From: Rubrivirga sp. SAORIC476
GTDB taxonomy: Bacteria > Bacteroidota > Rhodothermia > Rhodothermales > Rubricoccaceae
Assembly (NCBI RefSeq): GCF_002283555.1
Contig: NZ_MVOI01000002.1
Coordinates: forward strand, 186,001 to 250,000
Reading direction: 5' to 3'
Length of the DNA stretch: 64,000 bases
Shown: positions 26,032 to 34,563 of the stretch, piece by piece
Numbering within the stretch: position 1 is the first letter of the stretch
Layout of the letters: each line of letters begins with the position of its first letter
Translations under genes and position numbers: made by a program
The notes under the pieces: model-generated
Databases searched by the model: none
Seen by the model: the letters and a program-made list of their open reading frames with translations, nothing else
What the model was told of the DNA's origin: nothing

Positions 26032-26985
26032 ATGACCGACCTCGCCATCGACACCACCGGGCTGGCCAAGACGTACCGCGGGCGCCCACCTGTCGAGGCG
26101 CTGAAGCCGCTCGACCTCCAGATCGCCGCCGGGGAGACGTTCGGCCTCCTCGGTCCCAACGGCGCGGGCAAGACGACGCTCGTCAAGCTGCTTCTCGGGC
26201 TCGTCCGCCCGACCGCCGGGAGGGCCACCATGTTTGGCCGCGACATCGGCACCCCCGAGGCTCGGCGCCCGGTCGGGTACCTGCCCGAAGGCCACCGCTT
26301 CCCACTGTTCCTGACCGCCCGGCAGACGCTCGACGTGTTCGGACAGATGGCGGGCGTCGAGGCCGCCGACCGTCCGGCGCGCGCCGACGAACTGCTCGGC
26401 CTCGTCCACCTTGATGGGGCAGCCGACCGAGCCGTTGGGACGTTTTCGAAGGGGATGCTCCAGCGCCTCGGCATCGCGCAGGCGCTCATGAACCGTCCGC
26501 GGCTGGTGTTCCTGGACGAGCCCACCGACGGCGTCGACCCGGTGGGCCGTCGCGAGATCCGGACTCTCATCGAGCGCCTCCGGGACGATGGGGTGACGGT
26601 GTTTCTGAACTCCCACCTGCTGAGCGAGGTCGAGCGCGTCTGCACCCGCGTCGCCATCCTCAAGGGCGGCGTCCCGATCCGCATGGGCACCGTGGACGAC
26701 CTCACGCGCCAGGGCCGCGCGTGGCGGCTGGTCACCTCTCCCCTCCCACCCGACACCCTGGACGCGCTGGGCCCGGCGCTGGACGCCTCCGCCGTGGATC
26801 ACCCGGACGGACTCGTCCGCTCCCTGCTCACCCTCCCCGACCGCACCGCGCTGAATCATGCGCTGGACCGCCTCCGCGCGGACGGCGTCGAGGTGGAGGC
26901 GCTCGAACCCGCCCGTCAGTCGCTCGAGGATCTGTTCGTGGAGGTCGTCCAGGACGAGACGCTCGGCCCGCTTCCCCCCCGCTGA
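26032..26985 (+). CDS. ABC transporter ATP-binding protein
   Basis: The 317-residue ATPase has Walker A GPNGAGKTTLVKLLLG, Q-loop GYLPEGHRFP, signature FSKGMLQRLGIAQALMNRP (FSKGM instead of LSGGQ, usual for this exporter subfamily), Walker B LVFLDEPTDGVDP and H-loop NSHLLSEV. It is close in type to the NosF/CcmA-like ATPases that pair with a separate permease. The last 90 residues are an accessory domain. The next gene, a permease, starts inside its stop codon (TGATG), so the two form an ABC exporter. Confidence 0.92.
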   Translation: MTDLAIDTTGLAKTYRGRPPVEALKPLDLQIAAGETFGLLGPNGAGKTTLVKLLLGLVRPTAGRATMFGRDIGTPEARRPVGYLPEGHRFPLFLTARQTLDVFGQMAGVEAADRPARADELLGLVHLDGAADRAVGTFSKGMLQRLGIAQALMNRPRLVFLDEPTDGVDPVGRREIRTLIERLRDDGVTVFLNSHLLSEVERVCTRVAILKGGVPIRMGTVDDLTRQGRAWRLVTSPLPPDTLDALGPALDASAVDHPDGLVRSLLTLPDRTALNHALDRLRADGVEVEALEPARQSLEDLFVEVVQDETLGPLPPR

Positions 26986-27902
26986 TGCTCGGCCTCTTCT
27001 TGCTCACCCTCCGCGAACTGCGCGCCCGCAAGGTCGTCATCGGCCTCTTTCTCGTGGCGACCGTGGTGTGGGTCGCGTTCACCTTCGCCCTCCAACTGGA
27101 CGTGGTCGACGGCACCCTGGCGGGCGCCCGGCTCTTCGGCCAGGAAGCCGTCGACGGGTCGGTCGATCCAGACGCGCCGCTCCTCGACGAGGAGGGGAAC
27201 GTGATTCTGAACGCCGACGGCGAACCGCGGACGGCGCGGGACGACATGCCCCCGTTCGGAGACACGATGCTGGAGAGCGTCGTGTTCGGCGCGCAGGCCT
27301 TCGTAGCCGGGGCCGCCTACTGGGTCGGCATCCTACTGGCGCTGTTCGCGACCGGGGGGCTGGTGGCGTCTCTCACCGAGCGCGGCGTGGTGGACGTGCT
27401 GCTGACGAAGCCGCTCTCCCGGTCGGCGGTGCTCGCGGGGCGTCTGCTGGCCGTGATGGCGGTCATGCTCGTGTTGCTCGTCTACCTGTTCGGGGCGGTC
27501 TGGCTCGTCATGTCGATCAAGTCAGGCCTGTGGGCGCCGGGCTTTCTGCTCGCCATCCCCGTCGTGTTCGGCATGTTCGTGGTGGTGTACGGCGTCGTGA
27601 CGCTCGTCGGCGTGTGGAGCGGGAGCGGCCCGCTGTCGTTCATCGTGACCCTGGGCGTGCTGTTCGTGAGTCTGATCCTGGCCATCCCCGAACTGGCCGT
27701 CCAGGTGGACGCGACGTGGCGTCCGCTCGTCACCGGCGCGTACTGGGCCCTCCCCAACTTCGGCGGCGTGGGCACGCAGGTGGTGCCGCAACTCGCCACC
27801 GGAGCGGCCGTAGGGTCGCCGTGGCTGCTGGGCTCCTCGCTCGCATTCGGCGCGGCGTGCTACGGCCTGGCCTTCTTCCTCTTCTCTCGTACCGACTTCT
27901 AG
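26985..27902 (+). CDS. ABC-2 type permease
   Basis: The 305-residue membrane protein starts with a cytoplasmic RELRARK element and a first helix (VVIGLFLVATVVWVAF), then a periplasmic loop of about 80 residues rich in Asp (about residues 40-105), then five helices including ALFATGGLVASLTERGVVD, LLTKPLSRSAVLAGRLL (the coupling segment typical of ABC-2/NosY permeases), VMLVLLVYLFGAVWLVM and a final GAACYGLAFFLF. The start ATG overlaps the ATPase stop, so subunits are produced in balance. The substrate is unknown. Confidence 0.85.
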   Translation: MLGLFLLTLRELRARKVVIGLFLVATVVWVAFTFALQLDVVDGTLAGARLFGQEAVDGSVDPDAPLLDEEGNVILNADGEPRTARDDMPPFGDTMLESVVFGAQAFVAGAAYWVGILLALFATGGLVASLTERGVVDVLLTKPLSRSAVLAGRLLAVMAVMLVLLVYLFGAVWLVMSIKSGLWAPGFLLAIPVVFGMFVVVYGVVTLVGVWSGSGPLSFIVTLGVLFVSLILAIPELAVQVDATWRPLVTGAYWALPNFGGVGTQVVPQLATGAAVGSPWLLGSSLAFGAACYGLAFFLFSRTDF

Positions 27903-27906
27903 TCCC

Positions 27907-28905
27907 ATGCTCGCGACTCCCTCCCGCATCCCGCGCATCGTGCTCGCCAGTGTCCTCGGCGCCCTGCTGCTCGCGGGCCTCGCCCTGCTGGCGACCGGAT
28001 GCAGCGACTCGGTGGCCGCAGCCGGCATCGGCACGTCGTCGCAGACGACCGACGCGCTCGCGGTCCTGCCGTCCGACGCCGACGTGTACGGCATGACCAA
28101 CCTCGCAGAGGCACGGGGCAGCGACGCCCTCGCCACGGCTCTCGGTGGCAGCGGCCTCGGCATGGTCAGCGAGCGCGGGTCGGCCGACTTCCAGGACTTC
28201 GTGCGCATGACGGGCTTCGACCCGGCCGAAGACCTCGACCGCATGTACGTGGCCGTAAGCGACGGCATGGACGAGCGGGCGGCGTTCGTGGCCTACGGTC
28301 GGTTCGACCGGGAGCGCATCGAGCGGTACCTCGCCGACTCCGACGAGGCGGACTTCGAGGTCACACAGATCGAGGGCACCGCGGTCTACCTCACCACGTC
28401 CGAGGACGGCCGACGGGGCGGCTTCGCCCTGGCGAGCGACCAGATGGTGCTGGCAGGCGACGAGGCCACGCTGACCGGCATGGTCCAACGCCTCGGGACC
28501 ACGGCTCGTCCGGCCGGGCCGGACCTCCAGGCCCTTTTCGACCGCGTCGCCTTCCCCGACGACGCGTGGTTCGTCGCCCGCGGGCTGGACCGTGTGACGG
28601 GCGAGATCCCGGCCGAGGCCGGTCCGTCGGCGCTCGCCGCTCGCGCAGCGGCCGGGTTCGTGCTGTCGATGCGCTTCGACGACGACGGCGTCCCCGTCCG
28701 CGCCTTCCTGGCCACCAAGCCCGAAGCCAACCCCGACGATGTCGGGGACGTGGTGCGCGCCGGCCTGTCCGCCATGCGCATCGGCATGAAGGATGAGCCG
28801 TCGGCCCTGGACGTGCTGGACGGCGTGGACGTGACCGCCGAGGCCGAGGGCGTCCGCGTGGAGGGCTTCCTGACGCCTGCCTTCCTCGCCTCGGCGCAGC
28901 GGTAA
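27907..28905 (+). CDS. Lipoprotein of unknown function
   Basis: The 332-residue protein has a lipoprotein signal with a long hydrophobic stretch and lipobox LLATGC (cysteine near residue 32). The mature part begins with a Ser/Ala-rich linker, then DALAVLPSDADVYGMTNLAEAR, a FDPAEDLDRMYVAVSDG segment and a repeated alpha/beta fold (RFDRERIERYLADS, VYLTTSEDGRRGGFALASDQ) that recalls DUF3352-like periplasmic proteins. I cannot name the family with certainty. It starts 4 bp after the ABC permease and so probably belongs to the same transcript, perhaps as an accessory lipoprotein of that exporter. Confidence 0.6.
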   Translation: MLATPSRIPRIVLASVLGALLLAGLALLATGCSDSVAAAGIGTSSQTTDALAVLPSDADVYGMTNLAEARGSDALATALGGSGLGMVSERGSADFQDFVRMTGFDPAEDLDRMYVAVSDGMDERAAFVAYGRFDRERIERYLADSDEADFEVTQIEGTAVYLTTSEDGRRGGFALASDQMVLAGDEATLTGMVQRLGTTARPAGPDLQALFDRVAFPDDAWFVARGLDRVTGEIPAEAGPSALAARAAAGFVLSMRFDDDGVPVRAFLATKPEANPDDVGDVVRAGLSAMRIGMKDEPSALDVLDGVDVTAEAEGVRVEGFLTPAFLASAQR

Positions 28906-28922
28906 GGGCGACACGGGCGGGG

Positions 28923-28930
28923 TACCTTCT
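28923..28930 (+). promoter_or_regulatory. Putative -7 element of the amidinotransferase-family gene
   Basis: TACCTTCT within GGGGTACCTTC lies 21 bases before the ATG at 28952. The same GGTACCTTC core precedes the gene at 40768. Confidence 0.45.
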
Positions 28931-28951
28931 CGCGCCCTGCCCCTCCTGCCG

Positions 28952-29842
28952 ATGTCGCCAGACGCCCTCCTCCCCGACGCCTTCTCGCTGGACGCGATCC
29001 CCGCCATCCCGCGGCCGGGGCGCGTCCTGATGACCACGCCCGAGCACTTCGCGGTCGAGTACGTCATCAACCCCCACATGGAGGGCAACGTGGGCGACGT
29101 CGACCCCGCGCGGGCGCGCGCCCAGTGGGACGCCCTGAAGGACGCCTACGAGCGCCTCGGCGTCGAGGTGGTGGAAGTCGCGGGCGTGGCAGACCTGCCC
29201 GACATGGTGTTCTGTGCCAACCAGACGCTCCCGTACCAGACGCCGGGCGGGGAGCGCGGCGTCATCCTGAGTCGGATGCACGCGCCCCAACGGAAGCCTG
29301 AGGTCGAGCATTACGAGCGCTTCTTCGGGGGCGAGGGGTACGAGGTCCACGCGCTCGACGCCGACCTGCCCGGCGACTTCGAGGGCATGGGCGACGCGCT
29401 GTGGCACCCCGGCCGCTACCTCCTCTGGGGCGGCTACGGCTACCGCACCGACCGGCAGGTGTACACCCGGTTCGCCGACACCCTCGGCTTTCCGATCGTG
29501 GCGCTGGAGCTGACCGACCCGGACTTCTATCACCTCGACACCTGCCTCTGCCCACTCGACGAGGAGACCGCGCTCTACTACCCCGGTGCGTTCACCGACG
29601 AAGGCATCGCTGCGATCCGTCAGCACTTCCGGCGCGTCATCGAGGCGCCCGAGGCCGATGCCCGTGAGCGGTTCGCCTGCAACGCCCACTCGCCCGACGG
29701 CCGCCACGTCCTCATCCAGAAGGGATGCACGGACACCAACGAGTTGCTCCGCGCGGCCGGGTTCGAGCCTGTCGAGATGGACACGAGCGAGTTCCTGAAG
29801 TCCGGCGGCTCGGTGTTCTGCATGAAGCTGATGTTCTGGTAA
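28952..29842 (+). CDS. Amidinotransferase / dimethylarginine hydrolase-family enzyme
   Basis: The 296-residue enzyme belongs to the guanidino-group-modifying superfamily (arginine deiminase, dimethylargininase, amidinotransferase). Visible landmarks are VLMTTPEHFAVEYVINPHM at the N-terminus, DLPDMVFCANQTL (acidic loop), FEGMGDALWHPGRYLLWGGYG (the FEGxGD motif), the His in DFYHLDTCLCPLDEET, and the catalytic Cys in LKSGGSVFCMKLMF close to the C-terminus. The enzyme attacks a guanidinium carbon through that Cys. Family members with this exact ending are often annotated as N-dimethylarginine dimethylaminohydrolase, but I cannot tell hydrolysis from amidino transfer. It has its own promoter-like element. 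Confidence 0.82.
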   Translation: MSPDALLPDAFSLDAIPAIPRPGRVLMTTPEHFAVEYVINPHMEGNVGDVDPARARAQWDALKDAYERLGVEVVEVAGVADLPDMVFCANQTLPYQTPGGERGVILSRMHAPQRKPEVEHYERFFGGEGYEVHALDADLPGDFEGMGDALWHPGRYLLWGGYGYRTDRQVYTRFADTLGFPIVALELTDPDFYHLDTCLCPLDEETALYYPGAFTDEGIAAIRQHFRRVIEAPEADARERFACNAHSPDGRHVLIQKGCTDTNELLRAAGFEPVEMDTSEFLKSGGSVFCMKLMFW

Positions 29843-29907
29843 GAGCCAGGCGGGGTGGCTGCGCCTGCTGGACAGTCGGATCTTCGCTCGCCCTGCCTCC
29901 CCCTGCC

Positions 29908-30636
29908 CTGTCCGCGCCCCCCCTGGTCTCGATCGTCGTCCCGGCTCTGAACGAGGTCGGGGGCATCGGCGCGGCGCTCGTGAGCGTGGCTCGCCAGTCT
30001 CGCCCGTACGAGATTCTGGTCGCGGTGGGGGATTCCGACGACGGTACGGCCGAGGCGGCGCAGAGGACCATGCCGGAGGCCCGTGTCGTGTGCGGAGACC
30101 GGGGCCGAGCGCGTCAGATGAACGACGGCGCGGCACCGGCCACCGGAGACCTGCTGCTGTTCCTCCACGCCGACACCCGGCTCCCCCCCGGCGCCCTCGA
30201 TGCCCTGCGCGATGCGATGGCGGACCCAGCGGTGTCCGGGGGCTGCTTCCGCACGACCTTCGACCTGGACCCGGGCCGGGATGGGTTCAGCCCGTTCGGC
30301 CGCGCGTTCATGCGGCTTTGGGAGTCGCGCCTCTGGATGCAGTGGCATCGGTTCGCGTTCGGCGACCGCGCGCTGTTCGTCCGGCGGAGCGTGTTCGAGG
30401 CCATGGGCGGCTTTCCAGACCAGCCGATCTTCGAGGACCTCGACGCCGTCCGGGCGATGCGGCAGCATGGGCGGTTCGTCTTCCTCGACATGGAGGTCAC
30501 CACCTCGGCCCGCCGGTTCCGCGAAGTCGGGGCCGTCCGCCAGCAGCTTCGCAACCTGGCGCTCTGGACGGCCTGGAACGTCGGCGTCTCGCCGTCTCGC
30601 CTGAAGCGATTCTACAGCGACCACGACCGCGGCTGA
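29908..30636 (+). CDS. Family 2 glycosyltransferase (TIGR04283-like)
   Basis: The 242-residue GT-A protein begins PLVSIVVPALNEVGGIGAAL, followed by VAVGDSDDGTAEAA, the RGRARQMNDGAAPATGD segment, LLFLHADTRLPPGALD (the metal-binding DxD-type motif HADT) and a C-terminal RRFREVGAVRQQLRNLALW. The pattern with RArQMN and FLHADT is that of the TIGR04283 transferases that occur near radical SAM/selenium-associated genes; the acceptor is unknown. The start is uncertain: the only ATG, GTG or TTG in frame is the ATG at 29725, which would overlap the previous gene by 118 bp and add unlikely sequence, while CTG codons at 29893 and 29908 fit the protein start. I give 29908. Confidence 0.78.
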   Translation: MSAPPLVSIVVPALNEVGGIGAALVSVARQSRPYEILVAVGDSDDGTAEAAQRTMPEARVVCGDRGRARQMNDGAAPATGDLLLFLHADTRLPPGALDALRDAMADPAVSGGCFRTTFDLDPGRDGFSPFGRAFMRLWESRLWMQWHRFAFGDRALFVRRSVFEAMGGFPDQPIFEDLDAVRAMRQHGRFVFLDMEVTTSARRFREVGAVRQQLRNLALWTAWNVGVSPSRLKRFYSDHDRG

Positions 30637-30756
30637 CGACTCCGGCGGGTTTTGAGGACCCGCGGCGTCACGGGAGCATTGCAGGGAGACCGTGTATACT
30701 GGACTCCAAACGGTTCGGTGCGGCGTTGCCCTGCGGACGCCTGCCCCCCTCTGCCC

Positions 30757-32616
30757 ATGCGGATTCTCTTTGCTCTCGCCCTGCTCCTCCTCGCCCCGAC
30801 GGCCACGGGGCAGACCACCTTTCGGCTCGTCGATCCCCTTCTGTCGGTCGACGGGGATCGCCTGACGACGGTCGGCACGCCGCTGGTGCAGCAGCCGTTC
30901 GGCATCCTCACGATCTCCGTCCCCGGTGAGGGCACCTACACGATTTCGGAGCGCCCCTTCGCCGGCGCGCGGCGAGCGGGCCAGTTCGACGGGTCCGGGC
31001 TCTACTTCGCGACCGGCGGCCGGAGCGTCCGCCTCCTCTCGCGTGAGCCCATCCTCTCGCTGTCCGGCCCGACGACCGCATACGTGACCTTCGAGCCGTC
31101 GCGGAGCCGCTCCCGAGGTCCGGCGCGCTTTGCCATCGCCGACGACGTGTCCGGACGGGGGCGCCGGAGCACCCTCCCCGAGCAGTCGTCCCAGAGGGAG
31201 CGGGCCTCCGGGCCCCGTCCGACTTTGTCGAGCCGTCCGGCCGCGCAGTACTTGCAGGACACCGAAATCAGCCGCCTGCGGAGCGAACTGGACCGCCTCG
31301 TGGCCGACCGGGAGCGCCTCGCCGTCGAGCGAGACCGTCTCGCGGGGGAGCGCGACGCCGCCCTCCGCGCGCAGGCGCTCTCGGCCTCGGCGACGCAGGA
31401 GACCGCCGCGCTCAATGCGTCGCTGGCTCGGCTCGCAGGAGAACGGGACCGGCTGGCCCAGGAAGCGACGCGCCTCCGGGCCGAACGCGACCAGCTCTCC
31501 GACGCCCTCGCGGCCTCACAGGCCGAGCGGGACCGCCTCGCGGCGGAGTTCGGCAGCGTCCGCCAGCGCGCGGAGCAGGCCGAGGCCTCGGCGGCCGGCT
31601 GGGCACGGAGCCGCGAGCAGATGACCCCGCTTCAGGAGGAACTCGCCCAGCTCCGCGCCGACCTCCAGGCCCGCGACCGTGCCATCGACCTGCTGCGCGC
31701 GGAGCAGGCCGACCGCGCATCCCGGCTGCCCGTCGCAGAGTCGTCGCTGGATGCGATGCAGGCCCGGCTCGTGGCCCTCCAAGCCGAGCGGGACCGCGCA
31801 CTGGCCGACCGCGACCGTGCCTACCGCCTCCGGGACGATGCGGTCGCCGCCCTCGACCGGTCAGTGGCTGAGGTGACGGCCCTCCGGATCGAGCGCGACC
31901 AACTAGTCGTCGAGCGCGACCGGCTCCGCGTGGCCCCGTCGCCGGCCACCGCTCCTTCTGCCTCGATGGAAGAACTCGCACGGGAGCGCGCGGCCCTGGA
32001 TGCCGAGCGGGCTGCCCTCGTTCGGGACCGCGCCCTCCTCGACGCCGACCGCGCGGCCCTCGCCGCCGAGCGCGCCGCCTTCGAGTCGCTCCGTGGGGAC
32101 GCCCCGATGACACCGGCGCCTGTAGCGGCGACCCTGGACGACCGTGCCGCTCTCCTCGACCAGCTCGCCGCTGCCCAGTCCGAGCGCGAGGCCCTCGCCG
32201 CCGAGCGCGACCGACTCGCCAGCGAGTTGGCCGTGCTCCGGACCGAAGCTCCGGCCCCCGTGGCCCCTCGCCCCGCCCCACAGACCGTCCGCACGCCCAG
32301 CCTCCCGTCCGACGGCGCCGTCGCGTTCCTGCCCGGCTTCGACTTCGGCCGCCTCGGCAACCCCGACGTGATCCGGCGGCGCCTGGACGAGGCCGAGTAC
32401 CCGCGGTGGGCCACGGTGGGTCGCATCGAGGGCGACGTGCTGGTTCTCTTCCAGACCGACCGCACCGGGCGCGTGGTGACGACGGCCGTCCCGACCCCCA
32501 TCGGCGGTGGGCTCGACGGGCTCGCCGAGGAGATCGTCCGCGAGATGCGGTTCGCTCCCTCGCCCGACAGCCCGTCCGGTGTGCGCTCCCAGGTCGTCGT
32601 CCGGTTCGAGTTGTAG
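30757..32616 (+). CDS. Secreted coiled-coil protein with TonB-like C-terminal domain
   Basis: The 619-residue protein has a signal peptide (MRILFALALLLLAPTATGQ), an N-terminal beta domain of about 110 residues (ILTISVPGEGTYTISERPF), a Ser/Arg-rich linker, a very long coiled coil (about residues 165-490) built on ERDRLA/AERAAL heptads, a Pro-rich linker, and a C-terminal domain (about 530-619) like TonB_C: RRLDEAEYPRWATVGRIEGD, VLVLFQTDRTGRVVTTAVP, GLDGLAEEIVREMRFAP and VVVRFEL. TonB normally has an uncleaved N-terminal membrane anchor to contact ExbBD; here the N-terminus looks cleavable. It may bridge periplasmic layers or bind outer membrane receptors. ATG at 30757 begins the signal peptide; the upstream in-frame ATG at 30652 does not. 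Confidence 0.7.
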   Translation: MRILFALALLLLAPTATGQTTFRLVDPLLSVDGDRLTTVGTPLVQQPFGILTISVPGEGTYTISERPFAGARRAGQFDGSGLYFATGGRSVRLLSREPILSLSGPTTAYVTFEPSRSRSRGPARFAIADDVSGRGRRSTLPEQSSQRERASGPRPTLSSRPAAQYLQDTEISRLRSELDRLVADRERLAVERDRLAGERDAALRAQALSASATQETAALNASLARLAGERDRLAQEATRLRAERDQLSDALAASQAERDRLAAEFGSVRQRAEQAEASAAGWARSREQMTPLQEELAQLRADLQARDRAIDLLRAEQADRASRLPVAESSLDAMQARLVALQAERDRALADRDRAYRLRDDAVAALDRSVAEVTALRIERDQLVVERDRLRVAPSPATAPSASMEELARERAALDAERAALVRDRALLDADRAALAAERAAFESLRGDAPMTPAPVAATLDDRAALLDQLAAAQSEREALAAERDRLASELAVLRTEAPAPVAPRPAPQTVRTPSLPSDGAVAFLPGFDFGRLGNPDVIRRRLDEAEYPRWATVGRIEGDVLVLFQTDRTGRVVTTAVPTPIGGGLDGLAEEIVREMRFAPSPDSPSGVRSQVVVRFEL

Positions 32617-32654
32617 CGGACGCGGCCCTCGCCTCGGTGCCGAGGCGGGTGAGG

Positions 32655-33245
32655 TCAGGCCGACGCCTCCTCCTCGGACTCCTCGTCCAGGATGTAGATC
32701 GCCCGCAGGTTGCGCGCCAGCTGGCCGTAGTCGAGGCCATACCCGATCACGAACAGATTGTCGATGTCGAAGCCGACGTAGTCGACCGAGACCTCGACCT
32801 TGGCCGCATCGGGCTTGCGGAGGAGCGTGGCCGCGCGGAGCGACGCCGGGTTGCGGGCCGTGATCTGGTCGATGACGTACTTCATCGAGAGGCCCGTGTC
32901 CACGATGTCCTCCACCACGATCACATGTCGCCCCTCCAGCTTGGCGTCGATGTCCTTGAGTTCGGTCACCTGCCCGCTGGACACCTTCCGCTCGCCATAG
33001 CTGGAGAGCTTGTAGAAGTCCACCTCGGAATCGCCCGGGATGGCGCGCATCAGGTCGGCGGTGAAGATGAACGCGCCGTTGAGCACCCCGATCAGGATGG
33101 GGACGCCGAGATCGGCGTAGTCGGTCGCGATCTGTTCGCCGAGCGCGCGGATCCGGGTCTGGATCTCCTCTTCGCTGAGGTAGAGCCGAAAGCGCTCCCC
33201 CTGGCAGTGAACGATGTCGGGGGCGGCGGCAGCGGTCTCGGGCAT
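32655..33245 (-). CDS. hpt: Hypoxanthine phosphoribosyltransferase
   Basis: The 196-residue purine-salvage enzyme makes IMP or GMP from hypoxanthine or guanine and PRPP. It has FRLYLSEEEIQTRIRALGEQ at the start, LIGVLNGAFIFTADLMRAIP, the flexible loop KLSSYGERKVSSG, and the PRPP-binding motif HVIVVEDIVDTGLSMKYV. VDYVGFDIDNLFVIGYGLDY near the C-terminus matches the base-recognition region. It has its own -7-like element 20 bases upstream. The gene downstream on the opposite strand converges with it. Confidence 0.95.
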   Translation of the reverse strand: MPETAAAAPDIVHCQGERFRLYLSEEEIQTRIRALGEQIATDYADLGVPILIGVLNGAFIFTADLMRAIPGDSEVDFYKLSSYGERKVSSGQVTELKDIDAKLEGRHVIVVEDIVDTGLSMKYVIDQITARNPASLRAATLLRKPDAAKVEVSVDYVGFDIDNLFVIGYGLDYGQLARNLRAIYILDEESEEEASA

Positions 33246-33265
33246 GAGGCAGTCGGGAGCGAGAC

Positions 33266-33273
33266 CGAAGCTA
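33266..33273 (-). promoter_or_regulatory. Putative -7 element of hpt
   Basis: The minus strand reads TAGCTTCG, 20 bases before the ATG at 33245. Octamer and spacing are identical to the element before the response regulator gene (21080-21087). Confidence 0.45.
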
Positions 33274-34563
33274 CCCCGCCCCCTCGCTCCGGCGCCACGC
33301 CCATTCCAGAACTCCGCGTGTCTCTGCCGTCACGGCGACCCGGGCGGACAGGCGGTGACCCACCACCCAGGCGACCTCGCCCTCCACCAACACCACCGGC
33401 ACATGCGCCCGGTCGGCACGTGCCACTCCTCGCTCGCGGAGCAGGTCGGACACGAGCCGGCTACCGACCATCCCGACAGGCTGGATCCGGTCCCCCTCGC
33501 GCCACCCCCGCACCTGCACGCTGCCAGAGACGCGGTCGACGTCCACCACCTCGGTGAACCGGTCGGCGGGGAAGGAGTCGGGTGTCTCCAGGAGCGGCGT
33601 CGAGACCAGCATTCCATCCAGGACAGGCGCGGCCGACGTCTCGAACCGCACCGCGGCCCACTCACGCCACACGCGGAGTCCGCCGCTCTCGACACAGGCG
33701 CCCACCTCCGCGTCGACCAGCGTCGCCAGCCTCGCGACCACCGAGGCGGACCGCCCGGCCTCGGGCGCCCACTGGGCCGCGGCCTCGGCGAGGACGAGCG
33801 ACTGAGCGTCCCGCGACAGCGCGCGGAGGCCCTCGACAGCCAGCCGACCGGTGCCGACCGTCAGCGCCTGGAGCCGCTCCTGAACGAGCCCCAGCGCAGC
33901 GCGGGCGGCGGTCGCCGACTCGGCGATGCGAAGGTCGACGCCGTCACCGTGTTCGGCCTCCATCCACGGCAGCACGTCGGCGCGCAGGCGGTTGCGGCGG
34001 TAGGCCCGGCCCGCGTTGGACGCGTCTTCGCGCCACGACCAGCGGCGCGTGGCCGCCTCGGACTCGACGGCTGTGCGCGAGACGGCCAGCATCGGGCGGA
34101 CCAGCGTCACGCCAGGGCCGAGGGGCCGGACGAGCGGCATCCCTGCCAGCCCGCGCAAGCCTGCGCCTCGGGCGAGCGCCGCCAGCACCGTCTCGGCCTG
34201 GTCGGAGGCGGTGTGCGCGGTCACCACCCACCGGCAGCCGTGCCGGTCTGCGGCCTCCGCGAGAGAGGCGTAACGGGCGCGGCGCGCCTCTGCCTGCACG
34301 TTCCCGTCGGCGACCTCGACAGACAGGCCCTCGAAGTCTGCCCCGAGGTCCCTGGCGAGAGCGGCGACGAACGCGGCGTCCTCGTGCCCACTCGAGCGAA
34401 GCTGGTGATCGACGTGCAGGGCGACGAGGTCCCGCCCGAGGGCGGCGCACGTCCGCAGGAGCACCATCGAATCGAGCCCGCCGCTCACGGCGACCGCCAG
34501 CCGGCCCGCCTCCTCGACACCCGCAGCACGAAGGCCGTCGTGGACCTGCGCGGCGAGCGTCAC
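33271..34563 (-). CDS. tilS: tRNA(Ile)-lysidine synthetase
   Basis: The 430-residue enzyme modifies C34 of the tRNA-Ile that reads AUA, changing its specificity from methionine to isoleucine. It shows the N-type ATP pyrophosphatase P-loop VAVSGGLDSMVLL near residue 25, LHVDHQLRSSGHEDAAFV, RRARYASLAEAADRHGCRWV, the GGLRGLAG-like segment RGAGLRGLAGMPLVRPL, DASNAGRAYRRNRLRADVLP, and a C-terminal TilS domain (VSGSVQVRGWREGDRIQPVG, RVPVVLVEG-like). The start overlaps the mutL stop (ATGA), so tilS is translated after mutL on one transcript. Confidence 0.95.
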   Translation of the reverse strand: MTLAAQVHDGLRAAGVEEAGRLAVAVSGGLDSMVLLRTCAALGRDLVALHVDHQLRSSGHEDAAFVAALARDLGADFEGLSVEVADGNVQAEARRARYASLAEAADRHGCRWVVTAHTASDQAETVLAALARGAGLRGLAGMPLVRPLGPGVTLVRPMLAVSRTAVESEAATRRWSWREDASNAGRAYRRNRLRADVLPWMEAEHGDGVDLRIAESATAARAALGLVQERLQALTVGTGRLAVEGLRALSRDAQSLVLAEAAAQWAPEAGRSASVVARLATLVDAEVGACVESGGLRVWREWAAVRFETSAAPVLDGMLVSTPLLETPDSFPADRFTEVVDVDRVSGSVQVRGWREGDRIQPVGMVGSRLVSDLLRERGVARADRAHVPVVLVEGEVAWVVGHRLSARVAVTAETRGVLEWAWRRSEGAG

